Positions 40,961-49,563 of a stretch of 49,563 nucleotides of DNA are shown piece after piece. Origin of the DNA: Candidatus Odyssella sp. GTDB taxonomy: Bacteria > Pseudomonadota > Alphaproteobacteria > Bin65. Both the position numbers and the translations under genes were made by a program. Position 1 is the stretch's first letter, and every line of letters begins with the position of its first letter. The DNA lies in NCBI GenBank assembly GCA_016792765.1, contig JAEULD010000216.1, forward strand, positions 1 through 49,563, in the 5' to 3' direction. The notes beneath the pieces were generated by a model. The model was not told the origin of the DNA. It was given only the letters and a program-made list of their open reading frames with translations, and ran no database searches.

Positions 40961-41884
40961 ATGGCCATGCCCCGCCACCTGCTGCGCACGCTCGATCTCG
41001 GCCCCGCCGCTCTGACGCGCCTGCTCGACCTCGCCGCCCATCTCAAGGCCGATCCGTTCTCGCGCGCCGGCGTGCTGCGCAACCAGAGCGTCGTGCTCTA
41101 CTTCAACAAGCCCTCGACGCGCACGCGCATCTCGTTCGAGACCGCGATCGCGCGGCTCGGCGGCACGCCGATCGCGGTCGGCGCCGCCGAGCTGCAGCTC
41201 GGCCGCGGCGAGACGATCGAAGATACGGCGCGTACGATCGCCCGCTACGCGCGCGCGTTCGTGATCCGCACCTACGGCGACCAGGACGTGGCGCGCTTCG
41301 CCGCCGCCTCCTCGATCCCGGTCATCAACGCGCTGACCGACCGGCACCATCCGTGCCAGAGCCTCGCCGACCTGATGACGCTGCGCGAGCGCTACGGCAG
41401 CCTGAAGGGCCGCCGCGTCGCCTATGTCGGCGACGGCGACAATGTCTGCCACAGCCTCGTCGAAGCGGCCGCGCTCGCCGGGATCGCGCTCGCGGTCGCC
41501 TGCCCGCGGGGCTATGCGCCCGCCGCCGAAATCGTCGCCGAGGCCCAGGCGATGGCGCGGCACACCGGCGCCACGATCGCGATCGGCGACGACCCCGCGG
41601 CCGCCGTGGCCGGCGCCGAGGCGGTCTATACCGACACGTGGATGTCGATGAACGTGCCGGAATCCGAGCGCGCGGCGCGCCTCGCGGCGTTCGCGCCGTT
41701 CCAGGTCAACGCCGCGCTGATGGCGCGCGCTCGGCCCGACGCGATCTTCATGCATTGCCTGCCCGACCATCGCGGCGAGGAGGTCACGGCCGAGGTCGTC
41801 GACGGGCCGCAATCGGTCGTCTTCGACCAGGCCGAGAACCGCCTGCACACCGCGGCGGCGCTGCTCGCGACCCTCTGCGACTGA
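40961..41884 (+). CDS. argF: Ornithine carbamoyltransferase
   Basis: A 307-residue enzyme of the carbamoyltransferase family that interconverts ornithine plus carbamoyl phosphate and citrulline. The carbamoyl-phosphate site KPSTRTRISFE, the HHPCQSLADLMT motif and the HCLPDHRGEEV catalytic cysteine loop are intact. The ornithine-binding loop reads DTWMSMNVPESE, with SMN where most ornithine enzymes have SMG, so a related substrate cannot be excluded. An ATG at 40967 is an alternative start. It shares one base with the arcC start (TGATG), so the pair could run in the catabolic, ATP-forming direction. Confidence 0.9.
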   Translation: MAMPRHLLRTLDLGPAALTRLLDLAAHLKADPFSRAGVLRNQSVVLYFNKPSTRTRISFETAIARLGGTPIAVGAAELQLGRGETIEDTARTIARYARAFVIRTYGDQDVARFAAASSIPVINALTDRHHPCQSLADLMTLRERYGSLKGRRVAYVGDGDNVCHSLVEAAALAGIALAVACPRGYAPAAEIVAEAQAMARHTGATIAIGDDPAAAVAGAEAVYTDTWMSMNVPESERAARLAAFAPFQVNAALMARARPDAIFMHCLPDHRGEEVTAEVVDGPQSVVFDQAENRLHTAAALLATLCD

Positions 41885-42774
41885 TGCGCGTCGTCGTCGC
41901 CCTCGGCGGCAATGCGCTGCTGAAGCGCGGCGAGACGCCCGACATCGCCACCCAGGCGCGCAACGCCGAGGCCGCCGCGCGCTCGGTCGCGGCGCTCGCC
42001 GCGGCGCACGACGTGATCGTCACCCACGGCAACGGGCCGCAGATCGGCCTGCTCGCGCTGCAGGCGATGCGCGGCGCCGCCCCCACGCCGCTCGACGTGC
42101 TCGGCGCCGAGAGCGAGGGCATGATCGGCTACCTGCTCGCGCGCGCGCTGGCGGCGCGGCTGCCAGACCGGCCCATCCTCTCCGTGCTCACGCAGGTGGA
42201 AGTCGATCCGGACGACCCGGCCTTCGCGCGGCCGACCAAGCCGATCGGGCCGTTCTATGCGCCCGAGCAGTGGCGCGCGCTCGCCGCCGCGCATGGCTGG
42301 ACCGGCGTCGACGACGGCGGGCAGGTGCGCCGCGTGGTGCCCTCGCCGCCGCCGCGGCGCATCGTCGAGCGCGAGGCGATCGCGCGGCTGTGGCGCGCCG
42401 GCGTGCTCGCGATCTGCGCCGGCGGCGGCGGCATCCCGGTCGTGCGCGAGCCGTCCGGCGCGCTGCGCGGCGTCGAGGCCGTCGTCGACAAGGACCGCAC
42501 CGCGGCGCTGCTCGCCGCCGAGCTCGGCGCCGACGCGCTGCTGCTGTTGACCGACGTCGAGGGCGTCTACGCGAACTGGGGCAAGGCCGACGCGCGAATG
42601 CTGCGGCGGCTGACCGCGCGCGACGCAGCCGCGCTCCGGCTGCCGCCCGGCTCGATGGGGCCGAAGGTTGAAGCGGCGGCGTGGTTCGCGCAGCGCGGCC
42701 GGGCCGTCATCGCGGCCCTCGACCGTGCCGCCGCGGCGCTCGCCGGCGATGCCGGAACGGCCATCGAGGCGTAA
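41884..42774 (+). CDS. arcC: Carbamate kinase
   Basis: A 296-residue amino-acid-kinase-fold enzyme that makes ATP from carbamoyl phosphate and ADP. Diagnostic segments are VVVALGGNALLKRGE, IVTHGNGPQIGLLALQ, the PTKPIGPFY region, AICAGGGGIPVV, VVDKDRTAALLAAELGADALLLLTDVEGVY and a C-terminal GSMGPKVEAA. It is coupled to the carbamoyltransferase gene. No arginine deiminase gene (arcA) is seen, so the source of citrulline, or of another carbamoyl compound, is open. Confidence 0.95.
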   Translation: MRVVVALGGNALLKRGETPDIATQARNAEAAARSVAALAAAHDVIVTHGNGPQIGLLALQAMRGAAPTPLDVLGAESEGMIGYLLARALAARLPDRPILSVLTQVEVDPDDPAFARPTKPIGPFYAPEQWRALAAAHGWTGVDDGGQVRRVVPSPPPRRIVEREAIARLWRAGVLAICAGGGGIPVVREPSGALRGVEAVVDKDRTAALLAAELGADALLLLTDVEGVYANWGKADARMLRRLTARDAAALRLPPGSMGPKVEAAAWFAQRGRAVIAALDRAAAALAGDAGTAIEA

Positions 42775-42799
42775 GGCGCATTACACTTCCAGATGGTAT

Positions 42800-42853
42800 T
42801 TCACGTGTGAATGGCAATTTTTGCTTGACGGCGCCGGCTGTACCTGCAATGTT
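42800..42853 (+). promoter_or_regulatory. Promoter and operator-like repeat of the cysteine-rich gene
   Basis: A perfect inverted repeat TTCAC-GT-GTGAA (42800-42811) lies upstream of a promoter with TTGACG (42825-42830), 17 bp spacer and a weak AATGTT (42848-42853) preceded by TGC. The ATG follows 31 bp later with SD AAGGAGG. The repeat is placed for an activator or repressor. Confidence 0.5.
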
Positions 42854-42884
42854 CCCTCCGGCTTGTTTCCGCAAGGAGGAACCG

Positions 42885-43157
42885 ATGCGCCGCCTGCTCC
42901 TTCTCGCCTTCGCGCTCTCGCTCGCCGCCGCGCCTGCCCTCGCCGATGCGGCGGCCGCGCCGCCGACAGCGGCGCCCGCGGCCTGCACCGGCGCGACGCA
43001 AGCGCCGGGCGCTCCCGCGATCCAGCTCGCGGAAAGCGATTGCCGGGGCCGCTGCAGCAGCACGCGCGGCTACTGCCTCTCCACCTGCCGCGACAGCTTC
43101 TGCCGCGCCGTCTGCAACGACCGGTACCAGAGCTGCGTCTCGTCCTGCCGGCGATAG
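42885..43157 (+). CDS. Small cysteine-rich secreted protein
   Basis: A 90-residue protein with a signal peptide (about residues 1-21, LLLLAFALSLAAAPALAD), an Ala/Pro-rich spacer and a dense cysteine motif in the last 40 residues: C-x3-C-x6-C-x3-C-x4-C-x3-C-x6-C-x3-C, that is two copies of a C-x3-C-x6-C-x3-C unit, plus one cysteine nearer the N-terminus. Such spacing suits a helical hairpin held by disulfides in the periplasm. I know no family with this exact motif. A strong SD (AAGGAGG) and its own promoter support expression. Confidence 0.78.
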   Translation: MRRLLLLAFALSLAAAPALADAAAAPPTAAPAACTGATQAPGAPAIQLAESDCRGRCSSTRGYCLSTCRDSFCRAVCNDRYQSCVSSCRR

Positions 43158-43200
43158 CGGCCCGGTCGCCGGCGCCAGTGTCGGGCGCCGGGACATTCGC

Positions 43201-43216
43201 CACGAAGACACGAAGG
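43201..43216. repeat. Short tandem repeat CACGAAG(A/G)
   Basis: Two tandem 8-mers CACGAAGA and CACGAAGG lie in the 231 bp spacer before nadK, followed by a related GCGAAGG. The motif resembles short dispersed intergenic repeats of other bacteria. No gene is seen in the spacer. Confidence 0.4.
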
Positions 43217-43352
43217 CGGCGAAGGCCTCCGATTGCGACCGGAAACGAAGTCGGGGCGGCTCCAGGCCCAAGCGGCTCCGTTGCGGAGCGAAATTCCGAG
43301 CCAAGGCCGCGCCGCGCTTCGAGAGCGATCTGGCGCGGCGGGGTTCGGCGGC

Positions 43353-43358
43353 TATACT
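43353..43358 (+). promoter_or_regulatory. Possible -10 element of nadK
   Basis: TATACT lies 30 bp before the nadK ATG. The -35 region at 17 bp upstream is poor (CTGGCG), so this is a weak call. Confidence 0.3.
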
Positions 43359-43388
43359 GCGCGCTCCCTCCGCCGCAGCCGAGCGTAA

Positions 43389-44156
43389 ATGCCCTTTCCC
43401 CCGATCGCGTTCGCCGCCGCCCCCACCAAGGAGGCCGAAGCGGCGCGCCGCATGCTCGCGCGGCTCTATCCGCATGTGCCACCCGACCGCGCCGCGATCG
43501 TCGTGGCGCTGGGCGGCGACGGCTTCATGCTCGAAGCCCTGCGCGCCAGCATCAACCGCGACGTGGCCGTCTACGGCATGAACCGCGGCAGCGTCGGCTT
43601 CCTCATGAACGAGTTCCGCGCGCGCGGCCTGCTGCAGCGGCTCGCGCGCGCCGAGCGCGTGAAGCTGCGCCCGCTCGAGATGACCGCCGAGACCGTGCGC
43701 GGGCGCCAACGCCGCGCGCTGGCGATCAACGAAGTCTCGCTGCTGCGCATGACGCACCAGACGGCGAATCTGCGCATCCTCGTCAACGGCGTGAAGCGGC
43801 TCGACAATCTGGTCTGCGACGGCGCGCTGATCGCGAGCCCGGCGGGCAGCACGGCCTACAATCTCTCGGCCTTCGGCCCGATCATCCCGATCGGCGCGCA
43901 CCTGCTCGCGCTGACGCCGATCAGCCCGTTCCGCCCGCGGCGCTGGCGCGGCGCGCTGCTGCCGGCCCGCAGCACGATCGAATTCCGCGTGCTGGAGCCC
44001 GACAAGCGCCCGGTCGCCGCGGTGGCGGATTCGTTCGAGGTGCGCGACGTGGCCCGCGTCCTGGTGCGCGAATCCCGCGCGCATCACTGCACGATCATGT
44101 TCGACCCCGAGCACAATCTCGAAGAGCGCATCCTGCGCGAGCAGTTCATGCCGTGA
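43389..44156 (+). CDS. nadK: NAD kinase
   Basis: A 255-residue NAD kinase that phosphorylates NAD to NADP in the cytoplasm. The diadenosine/NAD-binding GGDGFML near residue 38, [14 protein letters not shown], the catalytic-site NEVSLLR segment and [24 protein letters not shown] are all present, with [13 protein letters not shown] following as in alphaproteobacterial NadK. The gene's TGA overlaps the GTG of the transporter gene that follows (GTGA). Confidence 0.94.
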   Translation: MPFPPIAFAAAPTKEAEAARRMLARLYPHVPPDRAAIVVALGGDGFMLEALRASINRDVAVYGMNRGSVGFLMNEFRARGLLQRLARAERVKLRPLEMTAETVRGRQRRALAINEVSLLRMTHQTANLRILVNGVKRLDNLVCDGALIASPAGSTAYNLSAFGPIIPIGAHLLALTPISPFRPRRWRGALLPARSTIEFRVLEPDKRPVAAVADSFEVRDVARVLVRESRAHHCTIMFDPEHNLEERILREQFMP

Positions 44157-45253
44157 CGGCCGCTCTGCCGGGCGCGCCGGCGCCGCCCGAGACCCGGGCG
44201 CGCCGCATCGCCGCCGCCGTCCTCACGCTGGCGCTCGGCGCCCTGGGCGGCTGGCTGGCGACGCTCGTCCACCTGCCGCTGCCCTGGATGATCGGCGCGA
44301 TGGTGGCGACGACGATCGCCAGCCTCTCGGGCATTCGGCTGTTCGTGTATCGCTGGGTGCGCGGGCCGAACGTGGCGGTCCTCGGCGTGATGCTCGGCAG
44401 CAGCTTCACGCCCGCGGTCGCCGCGCGGTTCGGCGACTGGATCGCGACGATCGCCGGACTCGCCGTCTACGTGGCGCTCGTGACCGCGATCCTCTACTGG
44501 TATTTCCGCCGCTTCGGACACTTCGACCGGGTCACGGCGTTCTTCGCCGCCAGCCCCGGCGGCCTCAACGAGATGGTCATCGTCGGCCGCGAGCTCGGCG
44601 GCGACGACCGGCTGATCGCGCTGGTACACGGCGCGCGCATCCTGATGGTCGTCATGACCATCCCGGTCGGCTTCATGCTGTTCCTCGACTACAGCCCCGC
44701 CGCGCGTCCGCCGATGGGCGGCGGGCTGTTCGAGATTTCGCCGCGCGAGGCGCTGATCCTCGGCGGCTGCGCGCTGGCCGGCGCGTTCGGCGCGCGCGCG
44801 ATCGGCTTCCCGGCCGCGTTCGTCACCGGGCCGATGTTCCTCTCCGCGTTCGCGCATCTCGTCGGCTGGTCGGAGGCGCGTCCGCCCGAGATCCTGATCG
44901 CGGTGGCGCAGGTCGTGATCGGCTCGGGCGTCGGCGCGCGCTTCTCGGGCGTGAAGCTCTACACGATCGCGCGCGTGCTGCTGCTCTCGCTCGGCTCGAC
45001 GGCGGTGATGGTCTCGCTGACCGCGGTCTTCGCGCTCGTGCTGCGCCGCGCGGCCGATACCGGCATCGAGGCCGTCGTCCTCGCCTACGCGCCGGGCGGC
45101 CTCGCCGAGATGAGCCTGGTGGCGCTGGCGCTGGCGATCGACTCGGCCTTCGTCGCCTCGCACCACGTCCTGCGCATCGTGATGATCGTGATCGTGGCGC
45201 CCGCGCTGTTCCGGCGCGTCGTGCTGCGGCCGCCCCGCCCGCCCGCGCCCTGA
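44153..45253 (+). CDS. AbrB-family membrane transporter (COG3180)
   Basis: A 366-residue membrane protein with about ten helices in two homologous halves. Family marks are [64 protein letters not shown] in the first half and the parallel [38 protein letters not shown] in the second. These proteins are often misnamed ammonia monooxygenase; the substrate is unknown. It starts with a GTG overlapping nadK. Confidence 0.88.
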   Translation: MTAALPGAPAPPETRARRIAAAVLTLALGALGGWLATLVHLPLPWMIGAMVATTIASLSGIRLFVYRWVRGPNVAVLGVMLGSSFTPAVAARFGDWIATIAGLAVYVALVTAILYWYFRRFGHFDRVTAFFAASPGGLNEMVIVGRELGGDDRLIALVHGARILMVVMTIPVGFMLFLDYSPAARPPMGGGLFEISPREALILGGCALAGAFGARAIGFPAAFVTGPMFLSAFAHLVGWSEARPPEILIAVAQVVIGSGVGARFSGVKLYTIARVLLLSLGSTAVMVSLTAVFALVLRRAADTGIEAVVLAYAPGGLAEMSLVALALAIDSAFVASHHVLRIVMIVIVAPALFRRVVLRPPRPPAP

Positions 45254-45275
45254 CCGACGCCCTAAACCCTAACCC

Positions 45276-45290
45276 CTAACCGCCGGTTAA
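45276..45290 (+). promoter_or_regulatory. Candidate CtrA box upstream of the stomatin-like gene
   Basis: CTAA-CCGCCGG-TTAA matches the CtrA box at seven of eight positions, with CC following the second half. It lies 83-97 bp before the stomatin-like gene. Just left of it the bases form three CCCTAA(A/C)-like units. Confidence 0.45.
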
Positions 45291-45372
45291 CCAGTCGCGC
45301 GGCATTCGGTTTCGTGCCACAATCTTCCGCTACGCGCGGATACGCGAACAGAACAAGGGGCACACGACCGCA

Positions 45373-46326
<954 letters not shown>

Positions 46327-46336
46327 GGGGGCCGCG

Positions 46337-46771
46337 ATGTTCCAAATCGAATTCTGGCACTGGATGGCGCTGGGCGTGGCGCTGGCCGCGGTCGAGACGG
46401 TCGTGCCGGGCGCTTTCTTCCTCTGGCTCGGCATCGCGGCGATCGTCACCGGCCTGTTCAAGCTGGTCTTCGCCGGCATGGGCTGGGAGGGCCAGGCGAT
46501 CGTCTTCGGCGTGTGCGCCGTCGTCTCGACCGTCATCTGGATCATCCTCTGGCGCCGCCGGCCGATCGACACCGACAAGCCCGAGCTCAACGTGCGCGGC
46601 GAGCGCATGATCGGCCGCCAGATCACGCTCGAGGAGCCGCTCGTCAACGGCGAGGGCAGCGCCAAGGTCGGCGACACGATGTGGCGCATCCGCGGGCCGG
46701 ACTTCGTGCGCGGCACGCGCGTCAAGGTCGTCGACGTCGAGGGCACGGTGCTCGTCGTCGACAAGGTCTGA
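46337..46771 (+). CDS. NfeD-like membrane protein (YbbJ type)
   Basis: A 144-residue short NfeD protein. Two or three membrane helices (residues 8-75, with FFLWLGIAAIVTGL and IVFGVCAVVSTVIWIILW) precede a small OB-fold domain (NGEGSAKVGDTMWRIRGPDFVRGTRVKVVDVEGTVLVVDKV). It has no protease domain. It pairs with the SPFH gene in one operon and likely scaffolds the SPFH assembly at the inner membrane. Confidence 0.93.
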   Translation: MFQIEFWHWMALGVALAAVETVVPGAFFLWLGIAAIVTGLFKLVFAGMGWEGQAIVFGVCAVVSTVIWIILWRRRPIDTDKPELNVRGERMIGRQITLEEPLVNGEGSAKVGDTMWRIRGPDFVRGTRVKVVDVEGTVLVVDKV

Positions 46772-46777
46772 GCGGCG

Positions 46778-47638
46778 ATGCCGGACAGCGCCGAGGGCGC
46801 CGCCGCTCCCGCCCGGGCGATCGGCACGGCCGTCGTGCCGGCGGCCCTCGGCCCCGATCGCATGCCCGCGCGCCGCGCCTTCGTGCCCGAGCAGTCGCGG
46901 CCGTTCGATCCGTTCCTGATGCTCGTCCAGTTCGGACCCTGCGAACTGCACGAGACCGAGTGGGGATTCGGGCCGCATCCGCACAAGGGCTTCGAGACGA
47001 TCACCTACATGCTCGAGGGCGGCATCGAGCACCGCGACTCGCGGGGCGGCCACGCAGTGCTCGGCCCCGGCGACGTGCAATGGATGACCGCCGGCGCCGG
47101 CATCGTGCACGCCGAGGAGCCGCCGGCCGCGCTGCGCGAACGCGGCGGCGTCGTGCACGGCTTCCAGATCTGGCTTAACCTGCCCGCCGCGCTGAAGGAG
47201 ACCGCGCCCGGCTTCGGCGTGCTGCGCGCCGGCGACATTCCGCGCGCGCAGCCGGCGCCCGGCGTCGCCGTGCGCGCGATCGGCGGGCGCTGCGGCGAGG
47301 CCGAGAGCCCGTTGCGGCTGCACTCGCCGCTGTTCCTCTGGCACGCCACGCTCGCGCCCAGCGCGCGCTGGACCTTCGCCAAGCCCGCCGGATGGAGCGC
47401 GCTCAGCTATGCGTTCTCCGAGCCCGCGCGCGGCCGGCTCACGGCCTTCGACCGCGCCGGCGAGGCCGTGGCGCTCGCGAACGACGGCGCGGCGCCGCTC
47501 GACCTGCTCGTGATGGGCGGCCGGCCCTTCGACGAGCCGATCGCGAGCTACGGGCCGTTCGTGATGAATACGCGCGCGGAGATCGCCGCCGCGATTCGCG
47601 ACTACCAGTCCGGCGGCATGGGAGACCTGCCCGCATGA
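46778..47638 (+). CDS. Pirin family protein (second copy)
   Basis: A 286-residue bicupin pirin. The N-terminal cupin carries the metal ligands in GFGPHPHKGFETITYMLEGGIEHRDSRGG and MTAGAGIVHAEEP; the C-terminal cupin region RLHSPLFLWHATLAPSARWTF and the ending MGGRPFDEPIASYGPFVMNTRAEIAAAIRDYQSGG are typical of canonical pirin, unlike the YhhW-type at 24460-25158. The substrate is unknown. It follows the NfeD gene by 6 bp and its TGA overlaps the ATG of the next gene, suggesting a four-gene transcript. Confidence 0.92.
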   Translation: MPDSAEGAAAPARAIGTAVVPAALGPDRMPARRAFVPEQSRPFDPFLMLVQFGPCELHETEWGFGPHPHKGFETITYMLEGGIEHRDSRGGHAVLGPGDVQWMTAGAGIVHAEEPPAALRERGGVVHGFQIWLNLPAALKETAPGFGVLRAGDIPRAQPAPGVAVRAIGGRCGEAESPLRLHSPLFLWHATLAPSARWTFAKPAGWSALSYAFSEPARGRLTAFDRAGEAVALANDGAAPLDLLVMGGRPFDEPIASYGPFVMNTRAEIAAAIRDYQSGGMGDLPA

Positions 47639-48336
47639 AGGCGCCGTACGCCGCCCTCTTCGTCCTCGCGCTTGCGGCGGCTCCGGCCTTCGCGCAGAGC
47701 GGCGGCAATCTCTTGCGCTGCGTCGTCCACGACGCGCCGCAGGCGGGCCGCCTCGCCACCTGCACCGGCCGCGTCGGGCCGAAGCAGCCCCAATGGACGT
47801 TCGTCCTCGTCGGCCACGCGCCCAACGTCGTCACGCGCATCGAAATCCACGAGGTCGGCCGCGACGGCCCGCGCCAGGTGATCGACGGCCTCGACCTGCG
47901 CCCCGCGCTCGTGCCCGGCGACGGCCGCGACCCCGGCCGCGTCGATTTCGTGCTGCAGGACGTGAATTTCGACCGCAGCGCCGATCTCCGCATCGCGGTC
48001 GCGCCGGGCGGCGAGGACGGCGTCGCCTATCGCTGGTTCCTGTTCGACGGCGACAGCGGGCAATTCGCGCCGACCGATTTGCTCGACCGGATCCGCAATC
48101 CGGTCGTCAACGCCACGCGCAAGCTGATCCTCGGCGCGTTCAAGGACGAGCGCGGGCGCACCGGGCGCGTCTCGTTCAAGTGGCGCGACGGCAAGCTCGA
48201 GCCGGTCGGCGCGCTGGCCCAGGAGCGCACCGAGGACGGCCGCTGCCTCGCCTCGCACTACGTCGTCCGCGACGGCAAGTTCGAGAAGATCCGCGAAAGC
48301 GAGTGCCGCCCCGGCGCATCGCCCGACGTCGAATAG
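47635..48336 (+). CDS. Secreted XAC2610-like protein
   Basis: A 233-residue protein with a signal peptide (residues 1-21, LFVLALAAAPAFAQ). The mature part resembles XAC2610-type proteins, with a beta-propeller-like VCBS segment VDFVLQDVNFDRSADLRIAV followed by AYRWFLFDGDSGQFAPTDLLDRI and KLILGAFKDERGRTGRVSFKW. It has four cysteines in the mature part that could form disulfides. Some relatives inhibit or bind lysozyme-like enzymes; that role is not shown here. The ATG overlaps the pirin stop (ATGA). Confidence 0.78.
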   Translation: MKAPYAALFVLALAAAPAFAQSGGNLLRCVVHDAPQAGRLATCTGRVGPKQPQWTFVLVGHAPNVVTRIEIHEVGRDGPRQVIDGLDLRPALVPGDGRDPGRVDFVLQDVNFDRSADLRIAVAPGGEDGVAYRWFLFDGDSGQFAPTDLLDRIRNPVVNATRKLILGAFKDERGRTGRVSFKWRDGKLEPVGALAQERTEDGRCLASHYVVRDGKFEKIRESECRPGASPDVE

Positions 48337-48337
48337 G

Positions 48338-49156
48338 TCACGCCGGCGATGCCTCGGCGCCCGCCGGCGGCGGCGCTTCCTTGCTTTTCTTCGCGCGCAC
48401 GCGGCGGCGGAACGTGACGTTCACGCGCCGCGACAGCAGCACGTAGGCGATCGCCAGCAGATGCAGCGGCACCGCCGCGGCCACGCCGGCGAACACCGCG
48501 CCGTGGGTGACGTGGGCGAAGGCCAGGCCGAACAGGCCGAGATAGATGATGTAGAACATCGTATAGGCGACGAACGCGACCGGAAACGCGCGGCTGCGGG
48601 CGAGCAGCAGGACGAAGATCAGCGCCGCCCAGAGCGCCATCAGCGAGCGCAGGCCGGCCATGATCCACGCCGAGAGGCCGCCGTGATCGGTCGTCGCCCA
48701 GAAATCGACCAGCTCGACGATGCCCATCGCGAAGCCGACCGCGACGAAGATCGCGAGCACCACGAGCCAGCCGCCGATGCCGTAGAGCCGGTGCTGCGCC
48801 GCCTGCGCGCGCGTGAGCTTGATCCAGCCATGCGCGTCGGGCGCCGGCAGCGCTGCCGGCGGCGCGCGGCCGAGGCTCGGCGCCTGGCGCTCGTCCGGCT
48901 CCGCGAGCGGCGGCTCCGCGACCGGCGGCGGCTCGGCCGGCGGCGGCTCGCGCGGCACGGCGGCGGCCATCACGTCCGCGATCGCCGCGCGCCGCGCCTC
49001 GTGCGAGATCGTGAACGAGGGCTCGCGCAAGTCCTCGTCGCGCGGCGCGGCGGCAGGCGCAGCCTCCGCGGCATGCTCCGGCACGACCGGCGCCGCGCCG
49101 CGCCTGGCGCGCGAGGGCCGCGCCCAGAACGGCTCGATCTTGTCGCGTTCGCCCAA
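48338..49156 (-). CDS. DUF2569-like membrane protein with disordered N-terminus
   Basis: About 272 residues. The first 120 are disordered and rich in Pro, Ala and Glu, including EPPPAEPPPVAEPPLAEP. The rest has four membrane helices (IGGWLVVLAIFVAVGFAMGIV; IMAGLRSLMALWAALIFVLLL; VAFVAYTMFYIIYLGLFGLA; FAGVAAAVPLHLLAIAYVLL) beginning with the GWL motif of DUF2569, and a basic cytoplasmic tail. The TTG at 49156, 8 bp after the rhodanese stop, is the best start; a longer frame overlaps the rhodanese gene. Function unknown. It is convergent with the XAC2610-like gene. Confidence 0.72.
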   Translation of the reverse strand: MGERDKIEPFWARPSRARRGAAPVVPEHAAEAAPAAAPRDEDLREPSFTISHEARRAAIADVMAAAVPREPPPAEPPPVAEPPLAEPDERQAPSLGRAPPAALPAPDAHGWIKLTRAQAAQHRLYGIGGWLVVLAIFVAVGFAMGIVELVDFWATTDHGGLSAWIMAGLRSLMALWAALIFVLLLARSRAFPVAFVAYTMFYIIYLGLFGLAFAHVTHGAVFAGVAAAVPLHLLAIAYVLLSRRVNVTFRRRVRAKKSKEAPPPAGAEASPA

Positions 49157-49164
49157 GGGGCGGC

Positions 49165-49563
49165 TCAGGCCGCCTTCGGCTTCGGCGGCGGCGGCGCGAT
49201 CTTCTCGACCGCGCCCGCGGCCTTTACCCAAGCGCCGAAGCCGCCGGCCATGTGCGCCACCGGCGCCAGCCCCATGTCGTGCACCGACTTGGCCGCCAGC
49301 GCCGAGCGCATGCCGCCCGCGCAGAAGAAGACGAACTTCTTGCCCGAGGCGAACAGGTCCTTGTGATAGGGGCTCTCGGGATCGACCCAGAATTCCAGCA
49401 TGCCGCGCGGCGCGTGAAACGCGCCGGGAATGCCGCCGTCGCGCCACAGCTCGCGGATGTCGCGGATATCGACCAGCTGGACGTTGGGATCGGCCATCGC
49501 GGCCTTCACCTGATCGACGCTCATCGTCTGGATCGCCCGCTCCGCCTCGGCGACGAGATCCTT
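49165..49563 (-). CDS. Single-domain rhodanese, 5' end outside window
   Basis: The frame is open to the right edge, and the residues before the internal ATG at 49524 (KDLVAEAERAIQT) look like the family N-terminus, so the true start is beyond the window. At least 132 residues are present: VQLVDIRDIRELWRDGGIPGAFHAPRGMLEFW, then the active-site loop FFCAGGMRSALAA with the catalytic cysteine, and HMAGGFGAWVKAAGAVE. Rhodaneses move sulfane sulfur in the cytoplasm. The C-terminus is Pro/Lys-rich (PPPPKPKAA). It probably shares a transcript with the DUF2569-like gene. Confidence 0.88.
   Translation of the reverse strand, partial: KDLVAEAERAIQTMSVDQVKAAMADPNVQLVDIRDIRELWRDGGIPGAFHAPRGMLEFWVDPESPYHKDLFASGKKFVFFCAGGMRSALAAKSVHDMGLAPVAHMAGGFGAWVKAAGAVEKIAPPPPKPKAA

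Noticed and set aside
45259..45282. Telomere-like CCCTAAA/CCCTAAC units
   Set aside because: Only three imperfect units occur in an ordinary chromosomal gap; the part next to the stomatin-like gene is better explained as a CtrA-type box.

Overview
The window is about 49.6 kb of very GC-rich DNA, dense with genes and using Shine-Dalgarno sites with ATG, GTG and TTG starts. It is almost certainly chromosome from an alphaproteobacterium. The evidence is a complete CckA-ChpT-CtrA-SciP cell-cycle circuit, a recA promoter carrying the alphaproteobacterial LexA box (GTTC-N7-GTTC), a DksA with only one zinc-finger cysteine, and recA next to alaS. Genus and species cannot be read from the sequence. 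I saw no rRNA, tRNA, CRISPR array, transposase or phage gene.

Layout. 1-3613: start of alaS, recA, a carboxymuconolactone-decarboxylase-like gene divergent from an HxlR regulator, and an amidohydrolase. 3677-6217: cckA. 6333-16264, all minus strand: a phospho-signalling island. In transcription order it holds a transmembrane Ser/Thr kinase, an FHA protein, two PP2C phosphatases (one membrane-anchored) and three tandem paralogs that each join a periplasmic trypsin-like protease, one membrane helix and a cytoplasmic FHA domain. 16463-19523: a secreted proline-rich AMIN-like protein, dksA and sciP. 19689-22857: META protein, nucleoside phosphorylase, and a small sulfur-related group (DsrE, ArsR-rhodanese fusion, GlcG/HbpS-like). 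22897-26176: coiled-coil gene, ctrA, pirin, chpT, DUF3553.

26173-39472 is rich in molybdenum/tungsten functions (mobA, fdhD, a TupA-like binding protein, moaA), mixed with hydrolases and a cytochrome c. It also holds a possible lipid or isoprenoid transport set: an ABC ATPase, an FtsX-type permease and an MlaC-like carrier, flanked by two paralogous polytopic membrane proteins. 39627-42774 is a tight operon of a cyclic-2,3-diphosphoglycerate-synthetase-like P-loop protein, ornithine carbamoyltransferase and carbamate kinase. 42885-49563 holds a cysteine-rich small secreted protein, nadK, an AbrB-family transporter, a stomatin/NfeD pair, a second pirin, an XAC2610-like secreted protein, a DUF2569-like membrane protein and a 5'-truncated rhodanese.

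Two themes stand out. First, all four proteins of the CtrA circuit are encoded within 23 kb, with TTAA-N7-TTAA-like CtrA boxes in front of each. Second, the kinase/phosphatase/FHA/protease island looks like a coherent and, as far as I know, undescribed system in which cytoplasmic threonine phosphorylation could control periplasmic proteolysis through FHA domains fused to the proteases.
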